Of a stretch of DNA of 12,897 nt, positions 1 through 7,340 are shown in pieces. Both the position numbers and the translations under genes were made by a program. The notes below the pieces were generated by a model that was not told the DNA's origin, did not search any database, and saw nothing but the letters and a program-made list of their open reading frames with translations. Location of the stretch: NCBI GenBank assembly GCA_902796975.1, contig CADBRF010000121.1:1-12897 (forward strand), read 5' to 3'. How positions within the stretch are numbered: position 1 is the first letter of the stretch; each line of letters starts with the position of its first letter. The stretch comes from an uncultured Coriobacteriaceae bacterium (GTDB lineage Bacteria > Actinomycetota > Coriobacteriia > Coriobacteriales > QAMH01).

Positions 1-1508
1 CGAGCAATGGCAATGCGCTGCCTCTGTCCGCCAGATAGTTTGATGCCACGTTCACCCGTAACAGTATTAAATCCTTCGGGCAGCTTCTCGATAAATTCAA
101 GTGCGTTTGCCATGCGCGCTGCTTCCCGGATTTCTTCCATTGACGCATCCGGCCGCCCGTAGGAAATGTTTTCGGCGATAGTACGGTGGAAGAGCAGCGC
201 TTCCTGGGGCACATAGGCAACAGCACGGCGGAGACTTTGCTGGGTTGTCGTGGCAACGTTCTGACCGTCAATGAGGATCTCTCCCTCCTGAATGTCGGAG
301 AGCCTCAAGAGAAGTTTGGTGAGCGTGGTCTTACCAGCTCCGCTCCTCCCCACCAAGCCAATACGCTGACCTGCGGGTATATGTAGATTAAAGTCGTCAA
401 AGACCTTGGTCTTAACTCCCCCATCGGAATACCAGAAGTTGAGGTGAGAAAAGTCAATAGTACCTTTCTCAACCTCAATAGGCTTCGCCCCGGGTACATC
501 ATCTACAAGACGGGGCTCATCAAGGACTTCCGTCATACCACTTGCATCGCCAAAAAGCCGATTTAGTTTCTGGAGGCCGCTGTTGATGAAGTTGAACTGA
601 TTAGTGATCGTGTACGTATAGGTGAACATCATAACCACCGTGCCTGCGGAAATGCCAAACCAGGCGTTTCCTCCAGCGATAAACACGGACACCGCAGACA
701 TGATGACAAGGGCGATGCAGGCGGTGAGTATACCGCGAGCGAGAGATGCCCACATCCGCTTGGAATCGCGCTCGACTACTTCCCTATTTGCAATGTCGAA
801 AAGTTCCCGTTCGTAGTCTTCGCGCCCGGATGTTTTAACAGCGAGAATATTCGTCACTGCATCTGAGAGTTCACCGGAGAGTTGGTTTTGAGCCCCCGCT
901 GCTTCCTCGTTGAGCGAAAGAATGCGGCGATACATGAGATAGGAAATAATGGCGTAGACCACGAGTAGCGACATGAGGATTGCAACATAAACCGGCACTC
1001 GCGGAATGAGAAGCGAACAAGTGAAAACAACCGAGCAGATAACCGGCAGGAACGGAAAGCATATCGTCTCGATAAGCTGGGTATATCCATTCATGAACTT
1101 ATTCGTCTGGCTCACGAGCGTTCCGCCGAATCGGTTAGTGTGAAAGCTCATGGATTGGTGCGAAAGAGCATCGAATGACATTGTTGCAAGATCGTAGTTT
1201 GCAGAGATTTCCAGCTTAAACATGGTGTAGTCCTGGAGCTTGCTCGCCGCCTGACCAAAGAGGTTGATGAGAATAAGGGCGAGGATATAAGGCCCAAACA
1301 CCTCGAACACCTCATCGGGGCCCACAGAACCCGCACTTACCTTGTCAACAATGAGACTCATCACATAGGGGTTGCCATATGAAAGCAATCCTTGGAAAGT
1401 AATGCTCGAAAGCATGAGACCAATGAACATGCCCAGGTGCTTTTTTGTGACAATCCAGTAATAGTGGAGAGTTCGGCGCGTTGTTGACGGTTTTTTCGTT
1501 TGGGACAT
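1..1508 (-). CDS. ABC exporter, fused membrane and ATPase domains (3' end outside window)
   Basis: This is a half-size ABC exporter (ABCB/MsbA-like), a membrane protein that uses ATP to move a substrate outward; the substrate cannot be read from the sequence. There are 502 complete codons before the window edge. Hydrophobic segments lie near residues 24-44, 68-86, 150-168, 171-192, 259-280 and 287-303, giving the usual six-helix domain. The nucleotide-binding domain follows, with a Walker A motif GRSGAGKT at 387-394, a Q-loop at Q435 and the signature LSGGQRQR at 491-498. Walker B, D-loop and H-loop lie beyond the edge. The ATG at 1508 follows AAGGA at 8-nt spacing. The other nearby ATG (1513) meets a stop at once. 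The gene lies after the gyrA terminator on the same strand, so it is probably its own unit. Such exporters often come as adjacent heterodimer genes, so a partner may lie to the left. Confidence 0.93.
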   Translation of the reverse strand, partial: MSQTKKPSTTRRTLHYYWIVTKKHLGMFIGLMLSSITFQGLLSYGNPYVMSLIVDKVSAGSVGPDEVFEVFGPYILALILINLFGQAASKLQDYTMFKLEISANYDLATMSFDALSHQSMSFHTNRFGGTLVSQTNKFMNGYTQLIETICFPFLPVICSVVFTCSLLIPRVPVYVAILMSLLVVYAIISYLMYRRILSLNEEAAGAQNQLSGELSDAVTNILAVKTSGREDYERELFDIANREVVERDSKRMWASLARGILTACIALVIMSAVSVFIAGGNAWFGISAGTVVMMFTYTYTITNQFNFINSGLQKLNRLFGDASGMTEVLDEPRLVDDVPGAKPIEVEKGTIDFSHLNFWYSDGGVKTKVFDDFNLHIPAGQRIGLVGRSGAGKTTLTKLLLRLSDIQEGEILIDGQNVATTTQQSLRRAVAYVPQEALLFHRTIAENISYGRPDASMEEIREAARMANALEFIEKLPEGFNTVTGERGIKLSGGQRQRIAIA

Positions 1509-1549
1509 CACATATTTCCTTCTGAAACTGCACGGTTTCCAACACCGCA

Positions 1550-1579
1550 TTTATTGCACACAGGAATTGAGGGTAACAA
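1550..1579 (-). promoter_or_regulatory. Possible promoter of the ABC exporter gene
   Basis: On the minus strand TTGTTA (1574-1579) is followed after 18 nt by AATAAA (1550-1555). Each matches the sigma-70 consensus at 4 of 6 positions. The site is about 40 nt upstream of the start codon, in the only gap before this gene. The match is weak and rests on position as much as on sequence. Confidence 0.2.
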
Positions 1580-1710
1580 GATGTGCCCGGAAGGAACGAG
1601 GTCGTAAGGGAATCGTTGGTGTCTATCTGCACCCACGCGAACATGACAAACGTCTACGAGGTAACTGTATGACCTGACAAAAGTCGCGGGGAGAAACGGC
1701 CGGTAGAGAA

Positions 1711-1743
1711 AGGGCTCTGGAACCGAATGAGTTCCAGAGCCCT
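1711..1743 (-). terminator. Terminator-like hairpin after gyrA
   Basis: This is a perfect 13-bp inverted repeat (AGGGCTCTGGAAC and its complement) with a 7-nt loop, 30 nt past the gyrA stop codon. Read on the minus strand, the stem is followed by TTCTCT, a short imperfect U-tract. The stem is the strongest in the window and separates gyrBA from the ABC exporter. Because of the interrupted U-tract it may terminate only partly, or act as a 3' stabilising hairpin. Confidence 0.7.
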
Positions 1744-1773
1744 AAAACGATTAGTTATCAGTTGACAAAGTTG

Positions 1774-4488
1774 CTAGTCAGTTGTCTCAATCTCTTCCTC
1801 TTCGTCTTCTTCCTCATCGATGGGCATGGAATCCATCATGGGGCCGGAGACTTCGTGGTCGAGAAGCGAGAGCTGACTGTCGTCCTTCTTCTTTTTCTTG
1901 CCGCCAGTGATGCGGGCGATAGCAACAACCTTGTCGTTTTCGCCGACATTCATAACCTTAACACCCTGGGTTGCACGACCAAGTTCAGAAATATCGCTCG
2001 CCTTGACGCGAATCATGACGCCCTCTTCAGAGACGATCATCATCTCTTGTTTTTCCTCGATGACCTTCATCGCAGCGAGGTCGCCCTTCTTACCCTGTTC
2101 GTCATACTTAATCGTGTTGACGCCAACACCGCCACGGTGCTGGGTGGGGTATTTATCAAGAGCGGTGCGCTTGCCATAGCCCTTTTCGGTGATAACGAAG
2201 AGGTCGGCGTTTTCGGGCGCAATCTCCATGCCAAGAACGCGCTCGCCCTTGGAGATATCGATATTGATGCCCTTAACACCGCTCGTATCTCTGCCCATCG
2301 GGCGGGCTTCTTCTTCATCCCACATGATGGCCTTGCCAGCGTTCGAGACCATGACGACTTTCATACCCGGCTTGACACGGCGAACCGCGATGAGCTCGTC
2401 CTTGCTCTTGAGATTGATGGCGATAAGACCACCGCTGCGCACGTTGGCATACGCGGAGAAAGCGGTTTTCTTAACCATGCCATGACTCGTACAGAAGAGT
2501 AGATATTCGTCCTCGGGGAAATCACGTGCGGCAATTGTCGTTGCCACGGTCTCTCCCTCTTCCAGTGGAAGCAGGTTGACGATAGCAGTACCACGTGCCT
2601 GACGGCTGCCGAGGGGAATCTGGTGAACCTTGAGGCGGTAGACCTTGCCCGTGGTCGTAAAGAAGAGCATGTAGTCGTGCGTGGACGCGATGAAGAGCTG
2701 CTCGACGAAATCGTTATCCTTCAGGCTCACGCCCGCTTTGCCCTTGCCGCCCCGCTTCTGCTGGCGGTAGGTAGCTACCGGAAGACGCTTGATATAGCCG
2801 GAACGCGTGATGGTAACGACCATATCCTCATCAGCGATAAGATCCTCAACATCGATATCACGCGCTTCATCGCCAATGGTGGTTCGGCGCTTGTTGGCGT
2901 ACTTCTTCTTAATCTCAAGCATTTCCTCTTTGATGATGAGCTTGACTTCGCGCTCATCAGAGAGGACACGCTTGTAGTAGGCAATCTTATCGCGGAGTTC
3001 GGCAAGTTCAGTCTCGATCTTGTCGCGCTCCAAGCCGGTGAGACGGCGGAGGCGCATCTCGAGAATGGCGTTCGCTTGGACTTCGGAGAGGCCAAAGCGT
3101 CCCATGAGGCTTGCCCTTGCCTCAGCATCGTCACGGGAATGACGGATGATCTGGATGACCTCGTCGATATTATCGAGGGCAATCACGTAGCCTTCGAGAA
3201 TATGAGCACGCTCTTCGGCTTTGCGCAGGTCGTACTTGGTCCTGCGCACAATGACATCTTCCTGGTGGTCGATGTAGTGCGAAAGCATGTCCTTGAGGGA
3301 GAGAATACGCGGAATGCCATCAACAAGAGCCAAGTTGATGATGCCGAAGCCCGTCTGCAGCTGAGAGTGCTTGTAGAGCTTGTTGAGGACGACTTCGGGC
3401 TCGACCGCACGCTTGAGATCGATGACGATGCGCATGCCCTTGCGGTCGGATTCATCATTGACACCGGAAATCTCGGTAATCTTTTTGGTCCTGACCAGCT
3501 CAGCAATCTTTTCGATGAGACGGAGCTTATTCACTTGGTAGGGAATCTCGGTAACGATGATGCGTTGTCGGCCGGAAGCTGTCTTTTCAACATGGCATTT
3601 CGCGCGGATGGTGATGGACCCACGACCCGTCTCGTAGGCCTCGCGGATTCCCTCCGTGCCCATAATCATGGCACCTGTCGGGAAGTCTGGGCCCGGAATA
3701 ATCTCCATCAGCTCATCGAGAGAGATGTCGGGGTTCTCCATCTGCGCGATGGTCGCGTCAATGGCCTCGCCCAGGTTATGAGGAGGAATATTGGTCGCCA
3801 TGCCAACTGCAATGCCGGCAGATCCGTTGACCAGCAAGTTGGGGAATCGGGCAGGAAGCACTTTTGGCTCCTGGAGCGACTCGTCATAGTTGGGCTGCCA
3901 GTCGACCGTTTCCTTTTCGAGATCGCGGAGAAGCTCCATGGCGGGACGGTTGAGGCGGGCTTCCGTGTAACGCATTGCTGCGGGGGAGTCACCATCGATG
4001 CTTCCGAAGTTGCCATGACCATCAACAAGCGGCACACGCATGTTGAAGTCCTGGGCAAGACGAACCATGGTGTCGTAGATTGCAGCGTCACCATGGGGAT
4101 GGTATTTACCCATGCAATCGCCCACGGGACGCGCGGATTTGACATGCGGCTTGTTTGGCGTGTCGCCACTCTCATACATCGCATAGAGCAAGCGGCGGTG
4201 AACCGGTTTCAAACCATCACGCACGTCGGGAAGTGCTCGGGCCACGATAACCGACATCGAGTATTCGAGGAATGACGTGCGCATTTCCTGGGCGAAGTCG
4301 GTCGGGGTGATTTTTCCAACGTTGATATCGAGCGTACCAATACCCGCGTTGATCTTGGATTCGATGTCATTTGCCTCGACGACATGCTTGGGCTGCTCAG
4401 CATCGAGACCGCTGTAGCCGTCTTCGCTGAGCTCGAAATCGTCGTCGTTCATTGCACCGTCTTCAGTTGGAGTCTTATCTTCTGCCAT
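1774..4488 (-). CDS. gyrA: DNA gyrase subunit A
   Basis: GyrA is the breakage-and-rejoining subunit of gyrase (A2B2), which adds negative supercoils ahead of replication forks. The protein has 904 residues. The catalytic tyrosine is Y174 in AAMRYTEARL (E. coli Tyr122), and the quinolone region reads GKYHPHGDAAIYDT at 127-140. Alanine (A135) stands where E. coli has Ser83; the second key acidic residue is kept as D139. The C-terminal wrapping domain has a GyrA-box QKRGGKG at 577-583. The protein ends in a lysine patch (864-868) and a very acidic tail (891-904), comparable to the E. coli tail. An acidic N-terminal extension of about 50 residues precedes the usual start region. The ATG at 4488 follows GGAGGT at 8-nt spacing, which supports the long form. 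The gene starts 18 nt after gyrB, with its ribosome-binding site in the gap, so the two are surely co-transcribed. ParC would lack a GyrA-box this complete. Confidence 0.98.
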   Translation of the reverse strand: MAEDKTPTEDGAMNDDDFELSEDGYSGLDAEQPKHVVEANDIESKINAGIGTLDINVGKITPTDFAQEMRTSFLEYSMSVIVARALPDVRDGLKPVHRRLLYAMYESGDTPNKPHVKSARPVGDCMGKYHPHGDAAIYDTMVRLAQDFNMRVPLVDGHGNFGSIDGDSPAAMRYTEARLNRPAMELLRDLEKETVDWQPNYDESLQEPKVLPARFPNLLVNGSAGIAVGMATNIPPHNLGEAIDATIAQMENPDISLDELMEIIPGPDFPTGAMIMGTEGIREAYETGRGSITIRAKCHVEKTASGRQRIIVTEIPYQVNKLRLIEKIAELVRTKKITEISGVNDESDRKGMRIVIDLKRAVEPEVVLNKLYKHSQLQTGFGIINLALVDGIPRILSLKDMLSHYIDHQEDVIVRRTKYDLRKAEERAHILEGYVIALDNIDEVIQIIRHSRDDAEARASLMGRFGLSEVQANAILEMRLRRLTGLERDKIETELAELRDKIAYYKRVLSDEREVKLIIKEEMLEIKKKYANKRRTTIGDEARDIDVEDLIADEDMVVTITRSGYIKRLPVATYRQQKRGGKGKAGVSLKDNDFVEQLFIASTHDYMLFFTTTGKVYRLKVHQIPLGSRQARGTAIVNLLPLEEGETVATTIAARDFPEDEYLLFCTSHGMVKKTAFSAYANVRSGGLIAINLKSKDELIAVRRVKPGMKVVMVSNAGKAIMWDEEEARPMGRDTSGVKGINIDISKGERVLGMEIAPENADLFVITEKGYGKRTALDKYPTQHRGGVGVNTIKYDEQGKKGDLAAMKVIEEKQEMMIVSEEGVMIRVKASDISELGRATQGVKVMNVGENDKVVAIARITGGKKKKKDDSQLSLLDHEVSGPMMDSMPIDEEEDEEEEIETTD

Positions 4489-4506
4489 GTCTGGTTACCT
4501 CCCTTC

Positions 4507-6450
4507 CTAGATGTCGAGGAATCTCTCGTCGATGTCTTTCGCGTGTTCCTGGAGGAGCTCGCGGCGCGAATCAACATTCGTGCCCATGAGCGCCTCCACA
4601 ACACGGTTGACATCGGTCATGTCGTCGATGGTCACCTGCCTGAGCGTGCGGGTTTCGGGCTGCATTGTGGTCTCCCACAACTGCTCCGGGTCCATCTCGC
4701 CAAGACCCTTGTAGCGCTGAACATCATACTTATCGGGGTCGTCAAGATTCTCCATGCATTCGCGGAGCGCCTCGTCGTTATAGAGGTAGCGCAAGATCTT
4801 GCCCGTGCGGGTGTTCTTCTTCTTGAGCCCGTAAAGCGGCGGGCAGGCAATGTAAATGTAACCAAGCGAGATAAGCTCTGGCATATAGCGGAAGAAGAAG
4901 GTGAGGAGAAGAATGGCGATGTGTGCACCATCGACATCAGCATCGGTCATGATGATGATGCGATGGTAGCGCGCCTTGCTCGCGTCGAATTCTTCTCCGA
5001 TGCCTGTTCCGATGGCGGTGATGAGCGCATTGATGGTGTCACTCGAGAGGGCACGATGCAAGGGGGCGCGCTCCACGTTGAGAATCTTGCCACGGAGCGG
5101 CAAGATCGCCTGGTAGCTGCGCTCGCGAGCCTGCTTAGCCGAGCCACCTGCGGAATCGCCCTCGACGATGTAGAGTTCGGTGAGGGCGGGGTCCTTCACA
5201 GAACAATCGGCAAGCTTGCCAGGCAGGCCAGCCCCTTCGAGCACGTTCTTGCGGCGGGTGAGATCGCGAGCCTTGCGGGCAGCGGCTCTAGCCTTGGATT
5301 CCTGCAAGGCCTTGCGAACAATCGCCTTGGCAGGCGTTGGATTTTCCTCGAGATATTCCGAGAGTCCATTGCCAACAGCTGTCAGAACCAAACCACGAAT
5401 CTCAGTATTTCCGAGTTTGGTCTTGGTCTGGCCTTCGAACTGCGGCTCATGCAGACGTACGCTCACGATGGCAGCAAGACCAGAGCGGACATCCTCGCCA
5501 GAAAGATTTTCCTCTTTGTCTTTGAGGAGCTTTTGCTTGCGCGCGTAATCGTTAATGGTGCGGGTCAAAGCGTTGCGGAAGCCTTCGAGATGGGTGCCGC
5601 CCTCTTCCGTGTGAATATTGTTGGCAAAGCCGATGACCATCTCGTTATAAGACGTGCTCCACTGCATGGCCACTTCCACCTGGCCTGCATCGGTCGAGGC
5701 TTCAAAGTAGATGGGCTTTTTGTTGATGGTCTCCTTGTTCTGGTTGAGGAACTTGACGTAGTCAACAATGCCATGGTCAAAATGGTATTCGATTTCCTTG
5801 GGTTCCTCGCCGCGCTCATCGCGGAAGCGAATCTTGATAGTCTTCGTGAGGAAAGCGGTCTCGCGGAAATGGGCGGACAAGGTGTCGAAATCGAAGTTCA
5901 CGGTTTCGAAAATCTCCTCGTCGGGCCAGAAGATGACCTCTGTGCCCGTCGGCTTGGAGGTGCCAATCTTCTTCATCTTTTCCGTGGTTTTGCCACGGGC
6001 AAACTCCATCTCGTAGATGCCGCCATCGCGTTTGACACGCACGATCATCCTGGACGAGAGAGCGTTTACAACAGAAACGCCAACACCGTGGAGACCACCG
6101 GAGATCGGGTAACCATCTCCACCGAACTTGCCACCGGCATGGAGCACCGTAAGGACAACCTCGAGCGTGGGGATATGCATCTCGGGGTGCTTGTCGACGG
6201 GAATGCCACGACCATTGTCGATGACCGTGCAGGAACCGTCTTTGTTCAGGCACACGTCAATGCGCGTGCAGTAGCCCGCAAGGGCCTCGTCAACGGAATT
6301 GTCGACAATTTCATATACCAGATGATGCAGGCCACGTGGCCCTGTCGTTCCGATGTACATGCCCGGGCGTTTGCGAACGGCATCGAGCCCTTTTAGAACC
6401 TTGATGTCTTTGCCTGAGTAGGAGGATTTATCTTTCGTCACGTATTGCAT
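4507..6450 (-). CDS. gyrB: DNA gyrase subunit B
   Basis: GyrB is the ATPase subunit of gyrase and also carries the TOPRIM metal site. From the ATG at 6450 the protein has 647 residues. The GHKL ATPase shows E47 and N51 in EIVDNSVDEAL, DNGRGIP at 78-84 and GLHGVG at 119-124. TOPRIM has E430 in EGDSAGG and the aspartates D503, D505 and D507 in TDADVDG. The C-terminal tail has YKGLGEMDPEQLWETTM, as expected for GyrB/ParE. The reading frame is open back to a TTG at 6507, but that falls at the predicted transcription start. AGGAG lies only 1 nt before the ATG at 6450 and 10 nt before an in-frame GTG at 6441, so the GTG is a serious alternative start. The immediate neighbour gyrA and the chromosomal location make GyrB far likelier than ParE. 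Promoter candidates lie in the 308-bp gap upstream. Confidence 0.97.
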   Translation of the reverse strand: MQYVTKDKSSYSGKDIKVLKGLDAVRKRPGMYIGTTGPRGLHHLVYEIVDNSVDEALAGYCTRIDVCLNKDGSCTVIDNGRGIPVDKHPEMHIPTLEVVLTVLHAGGKFGGDGYPISGGLHGVGVSVVNALSSRMIVRVKRDGGIYEMEFARGKTTEKMKKIGTSKPTGTEVIFWPDEEIFETVNFDFDTLSAHFRETAFLTKTIKIRFRDERGEEPKEIEYHFDHGIVDYVKFLNQNKETINKKPIYFEASTDAGQVEVAMQWSTSYNEMVIGFANNIHTEEGGTHLEGFRNALTRTINDYARKQKLLKDKEENLSGEDVRSGLAAIVSVRLHEPQFEGQTKTKLGNTEIRGLVLTAVGNGLSEYLEENPTPAKAIVRKALQESKARAAARKARDLTRRKNVLEGAGLPGKLADCSVKDPALTELYIVEGDSAGGSAKQARERSYQAILPLRGKILNVERAPLHRALSSDTINALITAIGTGIGEEFDASKARYHRIIIMTDADVDGAHIAILLLTFFFRYMPELISLGYIYIACPPLYGLKKKNTRTGKILRYLYNDEALRECMENLDDPDKYDVQRYKGLGEMDPEQLWETTMQPETRTLRQVTIDDMTDVNRVVEALMGTNVDSRRELLQEHAKDIDERFLDI

Positions 6451-6470
6451 TCTCCTCACAATAGGAGGAT
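6419..6470 (-). promoter_or_regulatory. gyrB ribosome-binding site flanked by two anti-SD-like repeats
   Basis: On the minus strand the only Shine-Dalgarno candidate (GAGGAG, 6452-6457) lies between two identical 9-mers, ATCCTCCTA, at 6462-6470 and 6419-6427 (codons 8-11). CTCCT of the upstream copy can pair with AGGAG across a 6-nt loop, and the downstream copy can pair with it too. This would hide the ribosome-binding site. The pairing is visible in sequence; a regulatory role is inference. Confidence 0.4.
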
Positions 6471-6513
6471 TGCGCTTCATTCGGCGCAACCCATGTTCAA
6501 TACACAAACTTGA

Positions 6514-6542
6514 ATTATATCGTTGTTATATGGGGAATTCCA
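6514..6542 (-). promoter_or_regulatory. Probable gyrBA promoter, start-proximal
   Basis: A perfect TATAAT (minus strand, 6514-6519) has TGGAAT, a poor -35 (3 of 6), 17 nt upstream at 6537-6542. Transcription would begin near 6507, giving a leader of about 57 nt before the gyrB ATG. A consensus -10 with a weak -35 directly before gyrB makes this the best promoter in the gap. Confidence 0.5.
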
Positions 6543-6544
6543 CA

Positions 6545-6568
6545 TATAAGGCGCTCATTCGCCTTATA
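6545..6568. repeat. Perfect 9-bp inverted repeat upstream of gyrB
   Basis: The arms TATAAGGCG (6545-6553) and CGCCTTATA (6560-6568) enclose a 6-nt loop, CTCATT. It sits just upstream of the proximal -35 and 2 nt from a second inverted repeat. No useful T-run follows on either strand, so an operator or cruciform is likelier than a terminator. Confidence 0.55.
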
Positions 6569-6570
6569 AA

Positions 6571-6591
6571 GCGTTTTACTGGTTAAAACGC
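6571..6591. repeat. Perfect 8-bp inverted repeat upstream of gyrB
   Basis: The arms GCGTTTTA (6571-6578) and TAAAACGC (6584-6591) enclose the loop CTGGT. It lies between the two TATAAT elements, 2 nt from the 9-bp repeat at 6545-6568. It would be in the leader of any transcript from the distal TATAAT. Confidence 0.55.
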
Positions 6592-6595
6592 CCTC

Positions 6596-6601
6596 ATTAT
6601 A
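6596..6601 (-). promoter_or_regulatory. Second TATAAT, possible distal gyrBA promoter
   Basis: A second perfect TATAAT on the minus strand lies in an A/T-rich run (TATATAATG). No convincing -35 is found 16-18 nt upstream. In an A/T-rich gap a chance match is quite possible. Confidence 0.25.
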
Positions 6602-6617
6602 TATTTTTTGACAGAAA

Positions 6618-6648
6618 AGACGTTATATCGCGTCTGAGACAGCTCAGA
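6618..6648 (-). terminator. Weak terminator-like hairpins after dciA
   Basis: Two small overlapping hairpins follow the recF-dciA unit. One has arms TCTGAG/CTCAGA (6633-6638, 6643-6648) and a 4-nt loop. The other has 5-bp arms (6618-6622, 6631-6635) and is followed on the minus strand by TTTTCTG. Neither stem is strong, so this is a possible partial terminator only. Confidence 0.2.
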
Positions 6649-6758
6649 ATAAATTTTGGGTAAATCAAATCCATTTGATTCGAAGAGTTCGAACGATTTT
6701 ATAGGGATTTGCGGAGAAAATATCCGGAACTTTCGGAGACAAATCGATTATCGACAGG

Positions 6759-7340
6759 TTATTTCCCGGACTCCGCCCGGTCTATGCCCTTGCCCAATTC
6801 AAGCGACGCCTTGGCCGCATCGTAGATTGCTCGGCGCAAATCCGGATCTTTCACCGGAGCCACTATTTCATCAAGCTCTTTCAGCTCTTGTGCGTCAAGC
6901 GGGATGGGATCCGCCTGATATTTCCCGCTCCCAGCGCTCATATCGTCGGATGATGCGAGGTTGTGGTTGCGCCCCCGGTACTGCTCTTTTGCCGGTACAA
7001 ATTTTATTTTCTTGACGATATCCTTGGAACCGGCAATTGATTCTTTTGTCCGTTCAGCTCCCAGACTCATGCGAGCGAGTTCGGTGTTGAGGCTGATGCG
7101 GTACAGCTCGGACTGCATGGTCATTTCGGTTGCGCGAAGCGGAGAATCCACATAGACGATGAATTCTTCCCCGTTCGTATGCGGCACCACAAACACGCCA
7201 TCCACATGTTTCTGAACCTTGCTCGATATCGCGCTCGACCAAGCCTGGCGGATGCGGAGCGAGAGGGCGAGTTCTGGATCGTTTTTCTCAAGTTGAGAAA
7301 GCGTGCGGCTCATTTCCGCGCCCAAATCAATTCTCTCCAT
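6759..7340 (-). CDS. dciA: DciA-like protein (DUF721), probable replicative helicase loading factor
   Basis: DUF721 proteins include DciA, the helicase-loading factor of bacteria that lack DnaC or DnaI. This 193-residue protein shows the family pattern: a helical start, RQAW with W34, a strand pair with FIVYVDSPLRATEM (60-73), helix 76-92, and a closing strand VKKIKFVP (109-116). A polar linker (about 117-142) leads to a helical C-terminal part with APVKDPDLRRA (161-171). The ATG at 7340 lies inside the end of recF, with a 14-nt overlap; a GGAGGAG site about 10 nt upstream is inside recF, so translation is probably coupled. The position after recF and before gyrB is classic for actinobacterial DUF721 genes. 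The family call is good. The helicase-loader role is from known relatives, not shown by the sequence itself. Confidence 0.83.
   Translation of the reverse strand: MERIDLGAEMSRTLSQLEKNDPELALSLRIRQAWSSAISSKVQKHVDGVFVVPHTNGEEFIVYVDSPLRATEMTMQSELYRISLNTELARMSLGAERTKESIAGSKDIVKKIKFVPAKEQYRGRNHNLASSDDMSAGSGKYQADPIPLDAQELKELDEIVAPVKDPDLRRAIYDAAKASLELGKGIDRAESGK

Larger units (their letters stand above)
6451..6758. other. 308-bp gap between dciA and gyrB
   Basis: This gap has no coding frame worth calling. From the gyrB side it holds the ribosome-binding-site region, a TATAAT promoter, two adjacent inverted repeats, a second TATAAT and small hairpins. A further 8-bp inverted repeat, AATCAAAT-CC-ATTTGATT, spans 6663-6680, and TTCGAA occurs twice at 6679-6693. 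About 65 nt next to the dciA stop show nothing recognisable. Confidence 0.6.

Noticed and set aside
1345..1644. 99-codon minus-strand frame overlapping the ABC gene start
   Set aside because: It overlaps the ABC coding frame, whose motifs are certain, and its translation shows no family traits.
2623..4275. 550-codon open frame on the plus strand opposite gyrA, with a further one at 1762-2502
   Set aside because: Both mirror the gyrA coding strand; no domain or separate promoter evidence was seen.
4384..6396. 670-codon open frame on the plus strand opposite gyrB
   Set aside because: It is an antisense shadow of gyrB, which has full family motifs. The frame has no recognisable domain and reflects codon bias.
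6451..6507. TTG start giving 19 more residues to GyrB
   Set aside because: The TTG coincides with the predicted transcription start from TATAAT at 6514-6519 and lacks a ribosome-binding site.
6679..6693. TTCGAA-GAG-TTCGAA as a LexA site
   Set aside because: The spacing does not fit the actinobacterial (TCGAAC-N4-GTTCGA) or B. subtilis SOS box, and it is far from the gyrB promoter.
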